Part shown: positions 49,201-61,200 of the stretch, one piece after another
How the letters are laid out: each line of letters begins with the position of its first letter
How positions within the stretch are numbered: the stretch's first letter is position 1
Origin: Typha latifolia
Taxonomy: Eukaryota > Streptophyta > Magnoliopsida > Poales > Typhaceae
Assembly (NCBI GenBank): GCA_019914945.1
Contig: CM034111.1
Coordinates: forward strand, 7,068,001 to 7,132,000
Reading direction: 5' to 3'
DNA length: 64,000 nucleotides
Program-made: the position numbers and the translations under genes
Notes under the pieces: generated by a model
What the model was told of the DNA's origin: nothing
The model's input: the letters and a program-made list of their open reading frames with translations, nothing else
Database searches by the model: none

Positions 49201-52200
49201 AGCTACATTGAAAGGAATATGATTGTAGAAGAAAAATTTAGAGATAGCTTTACCAATGTGTTTCTTTGCATTTTTAATTCCTTTGAGAGTCGTCTTGATT
49301 GAAGTCTCGTGTACGACCCCTTTTTTTGAAGATATGTATCCATTGGTCCAATATTTTCGAGACTCTGTAACACCAGGAGTCCTATGGGTAGAACTACTGC
49401 CCCCATATTCTCTCTCTCCTCGTATATTAACTGATCTAGATCTCTGAAAATTACCACCAGTGCTTCTTCTCATCTCTTCCTCTTCTCTATGCATATTTCT
49501 GCTCTCTTTCATTGCCCTCCTCATCTGTCTGTCCTCCTCATTCTCCTCACTTTGCTCACTGCTATCATCATCAATGTGTACAGGATTATGCATCAATTCT
49601 TCACGAATCATTGACTCTTTTTGTTGTGCAGATTGTTTATCCTTCTTTTTACCAATTAAATGAGCCAACATCTGCTTTCTAACTTCCAAAGACACTTGAG
49701 TGCAAGTGCTACATTTCCTTGTCTTCCCAAACCTAAATGTTCTTTCAAACGGTGACACCACCACTTCATTTCCTTTCCACACCATTGCATTTAACGCGTC
49801 TTTTATCTTGCCCAATAGTGCTTTGCAATGTTGCCACCCAATGCTCGGTATCATATGACTTCTCTTTCGGAGCCATTGATATTTTAGCTCGCAACTAAAA
49901 ACATAAATAAAAATTAAAATAAAATATAGTCTCTACTTTACTATGGCGGCGAGAGAAGTCTCTCTTTGCGGCTCACAGACAGAAGATCTGCTGCAAAGAA
50001 GCATTGTTCTTTGCGAAGGCAATGCTTTCTTCTTCTTTGCGGCCCGATAGCTGCTGCGCAAAAGAGTGCGGCGGCGAGTTTGCGGCAGCTGCGGCGGCGG
50101 CACTCTGCGGGTGCGGCCAATGGAAAAAAAAAAAAACTGAAAAAAAAAACTTACCGAAGGTCGCGCCGGAGATCGAGGTCGTCGGATAACGTCGCCGGAG
50201 GTCGAGATCACCGGAGAGATGGAGATCTACTCACTATTCAGTCACCGGTGAGAAAGAGAGTAAGAGATCCGTGAGAAAGAGAGAAAGAAAGAAAAGAGAG
50301 AAAGAAAGAAAAGAGAGAAAGAAAGAAAAGAGAGAAAGAGAGGAAAGAGAGAGAGAAAAGGGAGAGAGAGGTGGGGGGGGTGGGGACATCAATTATTGAT
50401 GTCCCCCGGGTCGGATCCGGGTCGGATCCGACCCGTTCCCACTCGTTTCGGTCAGGATCGACCGAAACGGCCGATCCGGCAAAACCGCGGTGGCGGTTTC
50501 GGTGGGATCGGAGATCGGCTAGGCCGATCCGTCCGTTTCGGCCGATCCCACTCGGGATCGGCCGAAACTGGGAACCTTGATTCTAATAGTTTATTGTACA
50601 TTATTATTTTGTAACAAATAAAATACTATGCTTACGTATTTATTTATTTCTTATTTTATAAAATAATGACTACATAGTCCCTAATTAATCAAGATATAAT
50701 TTAATTATAATTAGGTTTTTATCTATATTTATATTTTTATCTATAATTAAAAATCGAGCTAGTTATAAAGATAAGTAGAAATTCTAAAGCCTAATAAATC
50801 ATCATATATTACATGAACAGATTTTAATTAGATGAATGGCTAACTTCGTGCTACTTAAATATTTTCAGATCCCGAACCCCTTATTTGAGGCCCCGTGGAC
50901 CCTATTAGGATGAGTTGTCGCTTAGTTGCCGGATGTGACGAATACGTTAGTTGTGTCTTCTGATCAGATGTGAGTGGTCTTATCCCCTAGATGCCTTTCT
51001 CAAATTAGGATATATTATATATTATGTACATGCATATTTTGACCTCCAGCATAATTATATGACTTTATCTAGAGATGATTTTAGTCAAGCATATTTTATC
51101 ATGCATTTGATTAGGTTGATCTGGGATATGAATACATTGGTGATATATAGAGATGATTAGAGATAATTCTAATGTTATGATTGTATACCGAGATGATCTC
51201 TAGCATGAGTGTGCGTGTGAGAGACTAGCGAGAGTATGCATATGTTAAATACATGGTTGGAGACTAAATTGCATCATTTTTCTCTTGATTCCTGTTCCAC
51301 CTAAATTCTTATTATGCATTGATTTGCTATTGTACTAGATATATACATATGATTTGGCATTTAGAAGGAAAGCATGAAATGTGATTGATAGGATAGTTGA
51401 TAGAAAATGTGAGGATACCCGAGTGGGCGCGAGGGTTAGGGCGTGACTGGAGATGATTGATCGCCCGACATAGTCACAATCCTATTGGCCTTACATCCGA
51501 GGTCATTAGTCTGTGTGCGCAGCAGACATTCAAACACATGCCGTTTGCCAGGGTATATGTGGCGAATTATTCTCACGAGGTTTCTATCAGCTTGGATGGT
51601 GCCCGATCTGGATAGATGTTGATACCCTTACGGGTGGCGGGATATGATTATATTTGAGATACTCTTGCGGGTGGCAGAGTATGCTCTGAGCCTTTAGACA
51701 TGATGTTGAGACCGGGTACCAGGTGTTGATTGTGCATAGTGGTCTAGTATGATGATGACATATAGAGCGGACATTGATAACTGAGATGTTGAAAAATGCA
51801 TATGATTTAATTATCATTTGATTATCGAGTAGTCAATATACATCATATATGGTTGCATTTGATATCATAGCATCGTCATGGTCGGCATGCATCATGTGTC
51901 ATATTTGAGAAAGAGTTACGATAATAGTATGACAGAGATTTGTTTATTCATTGTCGAGGATTATACAATTTATCGGTTATGACATGTTATCTACTTTTCA
52001 TTTATGTATTATTGAGAATACATTCATATATTCATTCATGACATAATGCTCTTTCTGATTCATATTATTCAGTATATGATTTACTCTCTGTTTGACATCA
52101 CTGATTTGAGGTAAGGTCTATTCACTGAGCCTTTTGCTTATGACTCTCTTTATTTCTTTTCTAACCCCCTCAGATATGTGGTATGTGATAACGACTTGAG

Positions 52201-55200
52201 ATATCTTGAGAAGATATTTTAGAGCGATAGATAATAGTTTATATAGAAATTGAGTTGTACCAGTATTTGATATTTGTACTTTTTTGTATTAGACGATAAT
52301 TTGTATAATACAAGTCAAATCATAGTGTACTCTTGTATTAGTTGTTTTAGTTATATTTTGATGGTTTGTTGTGGCCTGTGTGGGTCCTACCAAATTATGT
52401 AGTGATCTAATATATATTATTGTGAATTTGGATATTCTTATGTTAACAGGTTTATTTGGTTAATAATATGATTTATTTGGTAATAGATTATGTGATCGTG
52501 GATAGGTTAGCAGGTTTTATTTGATGATGTTATGATTATATGTGCACAGGAGTATCTGTGCGTGATGGGCCCCGCCCGACCTATCGCGTGCGCCGCGGGT
52601 GCAGTGTGGGCGCGTGGGCGTGCACGTGCCTATGCCGGGCGGGGGCGTTACAGGTTTGATAATGCCTTGTTCATATATGCCACGGACCTACCCTCTTGCA
52701 TCAAAACTGCTCCAATGTCCTCACCCGAAGTGTCGCATTCCACCACAAAGGGCTTGCTGAAATCTGGTAGTTTTAGAACCGGTGCGGTAGACATGGTTAT
52801 CTTCAATGCTTCGAAGGCCTCCGTCACCTTGGCCATCCATTGAAACCCTCCTTTTCTGAGTAAGGAGGTCAGCGGAGCAGCAATCTTGCCGTAGTTGGCA
52901 ACGAATCGCCGGTAGTACCCCGTAAACCCAAGAGATCCCCTCAATTCTCGCTGATTAGTGGGAATCGACCGGTCCACCATATTCTTGATCTTGCTCGGAT
53001 CGGCTTCTACTCCTCTCGCTAAGATTATATGTTCCAAGTACTCCATTTGTGGCTCTCCCCAAAGGCACTGACTCATTTTGACTTTTAACTGGTTTTGTCG
53101 CAAGATATTCAACACCTCACGCACATGCCGCAAGTGCTCACTCCAATTCCTTCTATACACTAGAATATCGTCAAAGAAGACAAGCACTTACTGACGCAAG
53201 AGCGGGCGAAAAAGGTCATTCATCAGCCCTTAGAAGGTAGCCAATGCATTGGTAAGCCCAAATGGCATGACTCGAAACTCATAGTGGCCATCGTGAGTTC
53301 GAAATGTCGTTTTGTGCACATCTTCCGGGACGACGCGGATTTGATGATACCCCACTCTTAAGTCAAGTTTGCTAAAGTAAGCCGACCCTGTAAGTTCATC
53401 CAGCAACTTCTCGATCATCGGTATTGGATACCGGTCTTTGACGGTGATCGCATTCAAGGCTCAGTAGTCGACGTAAAATCGCCAACTCCTATCTTTCTTC
53501 CTAACCAACAGCACTGGCGATGAGTAGGCACTTCTACTCAGTTGAATAATCCCTTGCCCTAGCATCTCCACCACCAATTTGTTGATCTCTTCCTTCTGGA
53601 CATGCGAGTACCGATAGAGTCGAACATTTGCTGGTTCAGCCCCTGGAATGATCTGGATGCGATGGTCGTGCCGACGAGTCGGCAGCAGTTCTCGGGGTTC
53701 CTCGAAGAGATCCTCGAATTCCTGCAGCAGCTCTTGCATGTCAACGACTATTTCCCTTGGTAGTGGATGTTCTAGTTCAGCAACAGCCATTTGCAATAGT
53801 AAAGCTCGATCCCCTGCACAAGGAAGTCCCAAAAGTGGTTGCAACGTCGACCCTTACCACGGTTGGTTTCCATCCAGCAGCACTCTTCGACCATTCCTCC
53901 AAAATGTAAGTGTGAGGTTTGAAAAATCAAATGTTACAAGCCCCAAGCTTTAAAGCCATTGGGTCCCCAAGACAATGTCGGCACCTCGCAAGACCAACGG
54001 ATAAAGATCTAATATGAACCTTGCACTTTCAATTCCACACCTCCACAAATAAAATCTGCCCGCAATGTGATGCCATCTCCAATTGTCACATCGAACCTTT
54101 CCGTGTCGATCAAGATTCTCACTGTGGTTTTCTTAACTACACCGTTCACCCACAAAGTCTTTGGCGCGATTGTCCCTGAATATACGTGGAGGAAGATTTC
54201 GACTATCATGTCCTCCACGAGTTGCTCCTTAGCTACTCCTCCTTAATGTCCAGCCACACCTTCATTTTCAGTTGCAAACTCATCCTCCACATCCTCCAAT
54301 CTATCTATTAGCATCACCGATCCTATCGGTTTAGCGCAGCGATGTCCGAGTACAAATTTCTCATCACAACGAAAGCATAGGCTTTTGGTTCTTCGTTCCT
54401 CCACTTGAGCAGGTGTGAATGCTCGTCCTAGACCTCTAGGTGCGTACTTCACATCTTGGGATGGCTTCAGGGGTGCTCGAGGAGGCACATTGCAGCAGCG
54501 GTTCTTAGTGCGTCGGTAACATTTCTTGCCGCTATGGTTGGTTGAGCTTGATTGCGGCTTCCTTAGCTCGTCCAGTTCTGTTTCAGATGTCACTTCATGG
54601 CTCGATGTTTATCTTCCATGAGCACCGCATCTTCGAAGGCCTCCTTTAAGGTTCTAGGCCTTAAAGCCCTCACGTCGGCTTGTATGTCCCCCGCAGCCCC
54701 AGAGATAAAGATGCTACGAAGTTGCTGATCCATCCATGGGGGTTGGCATCGGCTACTTATCCTCTTAATTTCTTCTTGGTATGCCCCAACCTTAGTCTTT
54801 TGCACCGTCTTTGAGAGGAGAGCATCAAAGTCTTCATTACCCAACACTCCAAATCGCCGCATGATATAGGCGCAAAAGTCAGCCCAAGTTTCGATAGCCT
54901 CATTGGCATTGGCTGCTCAAAACCAATGAAGCGCCGCATCTTCAAGGTGAAAGCTCGCAAACGTCACCTTATATTCTTCCGCCGTACCCTGGTATGCGAA
55001 GAATTGCTCCGCCCTATACAACCAATCGATCGGATCACCACCTTTGAACTTTGGGAATTCGAGACGCACGATTTGCCCACGGATGCCGTTGTCTCGATCC
55101 GAATCATATCCAAGTCCTTGTCTAACCAAAGGAGGATGCACCATGAATGGTTAATGATCCCTCCTTCGATTTTGATTAACTCGCCGCTGTTCCGGTTCGT

Positions 55201-58200
55201 ATTGCCCAGCCCACGGATCTAGATCTCCAAGGTGATCTCCATAGTGGTTCACTCGTCGGATGGGTTCACCTACAACTAGGTCTGGTGAAACCATCCTTGC
55301 TTGTCTCTGCCCATAGGGTGGTGGCAGTAGCGGCTCTTATGGTTACAAATTCTGAATCGGTGGCGGCGGGATCATGGGAGTGGACTCACGTCGTGGGGTT
55401 GATGGTACATTCCCGTTCGCCATGGCTTCCCTTGTCGCCCGTAATTCCTGCATCATTTCTATCATCAACTAGTTGTTGATGGCCATTTGTTCGAAAAGAG
55501 ACCCCAACACGGCTTGAACACTAGGCTCTTCCGTATTCCGATTTGGTCGGGCAGTTCTGCGGGTGGAAGTCCCCGCAACCGTTTCTCCTTCCTCTATTGG
55601 GAGAATCTCTTCTTCCTCATCTCGCCGTGCAGCCATGGTTCTGGTTGTCGTCATAGGAAGCGTGTGTTCGAGGAACGGTGACTCTGAAACCAACTTGATA
55701 CGATCTCCCCTTTTTGACCAAGGCTCAATCTATTCCGATTTTCAGATTTAGATAGGATCTGACACGGTACTTTAGAAATAGATCCTGAAAGATGTCGTCG
55801 TCGGATCGATGTGAGATTTTGATATGTTGTAGCCCCGGAAAAGAGCTTTCCAATAAATCAAGTTTTAGGCGAATCGGATGTCGAGATCTCGAGATATTGT
55901 CCAATTAGTGGACGAATGTCGGGTAGTCTATCTTAGGATCTGTGGATGGAGGCACAAGATCCTAGATGATGGTGGATGGTGGTGGACCGGCGTTAATAGG
56001 GTAGCACCGGTGAGTAAGTGGTGGTGGAAGGATTATAGGTGATGGAAGGATTAGGGCAAGTGATGGATAGATTGAAAGAAGGGAGAGGAGAGAGCCGCCC
56101 TAAGGGACTAGGGTGATTGGCCGGTCGAAGGAGGTTAGAAGCGGCATCGCCGGAGAACGAGAGAACGGTAGAGAAGAAGACGAAGGAGGCAGGGCAAAAA
56201 CTCAATTCATCGATTATTATTCCATGGTTGTCATCCACACCTTTAGAGGCTAACCAAATAATTCCAAATTGGCAATTATTAACCATAAAATAGTAGATTT
56301 TCGTCGATCGTGTTCGAACGCACATTTTGTGCTCTCTGGATGTGCGAACCTGATGCAGACATTCACAAGTGCATTCGAACGCACTCCACCTGCGTTCGAA
56401 CGCGAAATACAGAAAACTCATTTTTTAAGACAAACACTAAAACAAGAAACAAAAACATCCCTAAAGTATATCCATGCTCGAGACGACATCGGTAAAGTCC
56501 AAATCGTATCATACAAGGTCAGATCAATTTGGGTCGGAAAAAGAAGATATGGTGCAACCAGTGGGGTGATTGTTGCAAGTAATTCACACGAGGTAAGTAG
56601 GCTAGAGGGAGCTTGTTGGAAATAATTTATCCTTTTGGCACTTCATTGGAAGACTGATTTTAGTACCACTACAATTGGAAAAGTAACACGGTACTGAACT
56701 GAAAGAAAAGATGTTGCACTCACCAACCCACTGGGATCTCTGTCATTCACATATTCTTTGTCAAAGTTTGCATGGCTGCAAAAATCAACAATGGCAAATA
56801 TTAGTGAACTGCAAAGAGGCAGAATTCAGCAGATGAACAATGTTCTAATTTGAGAATCAGTGTCCTTTCTCAATAGCAGAGACAAGAGAAGTTGAAACTA
56901 CAATAAACTAACTAAAGGAACTGTGCTTAAGTTGTGTGCCATAACCTTTGTGCAGAAGGATAACCGTGCAAGCTGTAAGCAGAATTACCCATTCCAGGCA
57001 TGTGAATATTGCTTCCAGAACCTGTTAGTGTGCAGTGTCCCAAACATGTGCAAAATGAGATTTGTGGGAATGTGCATCAATGTAAGTGACAGTTGAAAGA
57101 AATCTACTGAGTGGCATGCAAAATCACCCATAGTTTTATTAGGTAGGTCATAATTAGGACCTACTGCAAGCAGTAGCACACTAGAAGGTATAGATGAACT
57201 GGCACTGCAATACATTGAATTAATGATAATCTCCAGATTCTCCACTACCAATTCTTAACATTGATGTAAAACTACGGGACTCTTAGGATTCTAAGAATGA
57301 TGATGGTAAAAAGAAGAGAAAATTAATAGGGTTTCACACCTCTCCATTCTTAACTAGGGTTTCACACCTCTCCATTCTTAACTAGCATTTCACACCCAAA
57401 ACTCATATTGGAGATAAATCTCAAATAAAAATAAGTTTATTTTTTCATTAACTTCGACTGAGTAAAAAGCTGGCCTATATATATACGTTAGAAATGACAA
57501 TAAACAAATAACACCCTAAACAATTGCAAAAAAGCAAATATAACCCTAAACACCATAAATAACAAATATATAATAACAATAATTGACTTAAAGACTAATT
57601 TTCTAAAAGATGGATTGCACTAATATATATGCCTGTGTAATATATCATTGATGTTTGCACCATTCCCCCCGAGTGGGAGAGAACTCCACTATGTCGAGTG
57701 TATCCTCTACGGTATTTATATTGCTCTAGTCTGACCTGACACTCCAAATCATTTCGTTCAAGCTAAATATCATCAGATTCAACGATAGGTTTCACACCCT
57801 CAAACAAGGGTCTCACACTCAAGTTTTTTTTATCATAAGACTTGTCCTTAGTGACTTTGAGCAATGAACTGAGACTTTCCTCGTACTACTTTAGTCTGTC
57901 GAGCTCTTACCATTCCAAGTCACTTCAGTCAAGCCAAGTATCATTATGCTTAGGCTAGGTTTCACACCTTTACCCTCAAACTTTTCACACCAAAATATTC
58001 CTAATGTCAAGACTTGTCCTCAATTTCAGAAAGAGCACCGATCATGGGGACGAGAGAAAAAGTCGATGGGGGCACAGTAACGGCGGATAGGAGTTGGCGA
58101 ATACAAGCAAGCAACAATAGGTAGTGGAGTTTAAAGAAGATGGCATTGGTGGTGGTGGAGAGCAACTTTGGCGGTGGTGGTGTCGATGGAGAGTGACACT

Positions 58201-61200
58201 AGCGGGTGACAACATCAATGAAGAGCACTACTAGTGGCGACAATATCGATAGAGAAGGCTATAAGGAGTTTCAGGAGTCAACTAATGGCCACAGTTCATC
58301 CAGCTTATTACTCTAAAAAATCGGTGAAAGGAGGAATTGGGTTGGGATTCGAGTAGGTTTAAATATGTTGAGGTTGAGGATGACTTAATAGGTGGGAATG
58401 GGTTGGGGTTAAGGCTATCGGATCGGATTGGGTTGGATGCTAATAGATTTGAGGATTAAGTTGGTAAGCTAAATTGGTTTGGGTTTAGGTTGGTTTGGAT
58501 TCAAGTGAGTTTATGTTTAATAGGGTGGAGAAGGTCAGAATTTTGGTATTTTGGGGGAAGTAAAAATTTGAAATTTTAGTAGATATGGTAAAGAAGAACA
58601 GAAAGGGAATTTTAATATTTTGGGAGGAAAATTTAAAATTCAAACTTTAGGATAGGCCTGGGTAATTTTTGGGTAGTTAGGATTTGTTGGGGAAGTTAGG
58701 GGAAAAAAAGATTAGTTGAAATCTCAAGGAAAAGATAAGCCATTAGAATTTGAAATTCGAGAATTCAAAATTTCAAAATTCATGAAATTCAAAAATACGA
58801 AATTCAAAATACACGAACTTTGAAATTTTGAAATTTTGAAATTCTCAAAATTCTTTGAAATTTGACTTTTTTTTGCTCCCCTATGGCAAAGAAGAAGGTT
58901 GATTTAACTGATGATGGATTATTGGACGACGCACGAACACTCCACGCCTGGACAAATCTTGCTTCACTAGAGGCTAACCAAACAAGCAAAACAAACAAAA
59001 GATAACTGTAGAGACAATGCATCCTCGCCTAGCGTGTTCAAACAAACAAAACACACTCTGTATTTGCGAACGTATGTAGATGTTCGAATACGACAGCCAA
59101 AATCCTTGTTCTTTGAAAACAAAAGTGATTCAACTCGAGACAACTAGGTCCAACCCTAGTCGTATCATTCGCAACCACGTTCCTCCCAAACGGTAGAGTT
59201 CATGATAATTCGACATTTGTGATGCAAGTGTCGAACGAAGGACAAATGTAGAGTGTTAAATTCATAATTGTAATATTTGTTATGCCCAAATTATTAAATG
59301 CTAATATTTTATTTTAACTAATTAATGTATTTTAGTTATATGTAGACCTTTGATCAATTGAATCTCATTTAATTACTAAAAATGGTTAAATTTGGGCTCA
59401 AACCAAAATTAGACTTAGTCATTACAACCAACTGAATGTATCTCATCTTTCAAGTCATGCTTAAGTCAAGCCATGATCTACTAATCACTTTTTTCATTAT
59501 CTAAATTAGAATGAGTCAAAATTCCTTCTTTTTTTATCAAGCAATAGATTTTCAGTAATCAAATCTCTATCAAGTTGCAGAATTTTAGCAAGAAATTTTC
59601 ACCTAATGCAGCAGATTTTCATCTCCAATTTAGACAAAATTTCAACAATAATTACAGCAGTAAACAAATTTCAAATTCTTATTTTAGCAACAATTCCAGC
59701 CAAGCAAATTACCTATCTAATGCGGCAAATTTCTAACATATTTCATGCAGATTTTCACCAGATTTCATGCACATATTTAGCAGATTTCAAACACAATCAC
59801 AGCAGATTTTCAGTCGATTTGGAGCAGATTTTCATGCTCCAAGAAGTCTATAAATAGAGGGGTTGAGAGCTACAGAAAAATATCTTTTCTTATGTATTTT
59901 CTATTAAGTTTTTCTTTTGAGGAGTTGTAGTTTAAAATTCAGCATTCAAACTTACAATTGTTTCAATTCAATTGGCAACAATAGAGCACATTCGAAGAAA
60001 TTTCAATCTTTGTAAGTCAGCAAAGTTCATATTCTGATCTTCTTTTAGCGTAATCTCTTGTTTTTGGATTTGGATTTTGTTTTTTAAAGAAGTATTCTGC
60101 AACTCTCTAGTGCTAAATCTCATGTTTATTTTTATTCAAGTTGTGTTATTAACTACTAAAATAAATTTCTAATTTTCTTAAGGTTGAGGATGAAGCTTGT
60201 TGAGAACATATTTCTTTTATTCTAAATCTCTTATGTGTTCTTAATTGCTAAATAAGTTCTTTCTTCTACTTTAAATTTGTTATTTAGAATTTAGATATTA
60301 ATTGTTTTTCTTAAAAAAGATACATCTAATGATTTAAAATTCTTACTCCATATTTTCTAAAAATGAAGAAAGAACGTAATTTTTATAAAAATTGAACTGT
60401 TCATTTAAAGATAATCTTCCGATCCACTAGTGATTGATTTTTTGGTAAATCGTAAAAAAAAAAGAGATTTATATTATCTAATAGAAATGTGTTATCTACA
60501 AGTGGATTCCAAGACCTTATTTCTCACACTTAATTAAAAAAATTTGCAAGAAAATTTTCTTTCTCCATAAATCTCCTAAACCCATTTTCCAACTAGGTAA
60601 AAATTATTTTTAAGATTTTCAAGCACTTCAAGTTTTCAAACAAGTCCTCGTGGGATCGATATCTTGCTTGTCGATCTACTCCATAGATTCGTGCACTTGC
60701 GAGTGTTACTTAATTTGTCACAACATAGAGCGACATAGGGTAGCCCAGTGGAAATAGTGATAAAGGTTGGGGAAGATGGGTAGCCTAGATAAATTAATGA
60801 GTGATGGAAAAAGAAAATGTGGTTTGGAAAAGATTTGAATCCCAAAAAATCATTGCTCTGATATCAAAATGATATAAAACAACGGAATCGTTAGGATTTT
60901 AAGAACGATGATGGTACAATGACGAGAAAAGGAATGGGGTATCATATCTCTATTCTCAACTAGGGTTTCACACCCAAAACTCACATTAGAGATAAATCTC
61001 AAAACAAAAATTATTTTTTCGTTAACTTCGATTGAGTTAAAAGCTGGCTAACCTATATATAGACCTTACAAATGATAATAAGCAAATAATACCCTAAACA
61101 ATTACAAAAAAGTAAATATAACTCTAAATATCATAAATAACAAATATATAATAAAAATAATTAACTTAAGACTAATTTCCTTAAAGTTTAACTGCACTGA

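Larger units (their letters stand above)
46794..50579 (-). mobile_element. hAT DNA transposon with exact ends and 8-bp TSD ATTCTAAT
   Basis: The 3786-bp element has terminal inverted repeats CAAGGTTCCCAGT (left) and its complement ACTGGGAACCTTG (right). The 8-bp target duplication ATTCTAAT is exact at 46786-46793 and 50580-50587, the hallmark length for hAT. GATCGG/CCGATC-rich subterminal blocks flank the coding region on both sides (46800-46890 and 50400-50575); in the family these bind transposase. The transposase gene runs on the minus strand but carries frameshifts. Confidence 0.95.
45818..52652 (+). mobile_element. Solo long LTR (about 3.0 kb) with TSD GGTTT, split by hAT
   Basis: It begins TATAACAACCCAACC and ends GGGGGCGTTACA. 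The 5-bp target duplication GGTTT is exact at 45813-45817 and 52653-52657. Removing the hAT and its duplication (46794-50587) leaves 3041 bp. There is no primer site or coding region next to either end, so the rest of the element was lost by LTR-LTR recombination. It defines the full LTR of the family seen at 6-4135, 8371-8885 and 13672-19272. It is inserted in the RNase H region of the 44484-56511 element. Confidence 0.93.
44484..56511 (-). mobile_element. Complete Ty3/gypsy element (with nested insertions), TSD TACAA
   Basis: LTRs of 911 bp (44484-45394, 3') and 816 bp (55696-56511, 5') begin TGATAC and end GTATCA. The 5-bp target duplication TACAA is exact at 44479-44483 and 56512-56516. 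The minus strand runs LTR, primer site, gag, protease, RT, RNase H, pol tail, LTR. About 6.8 kb of it is a later solo LTR plus hAT. The integrase and the protease active site are missing and frames are broken, so it is dead. It lies in the 19.3-kb intron of the RRM gene, in the same orientation as that gene. Confidence 0.93.
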
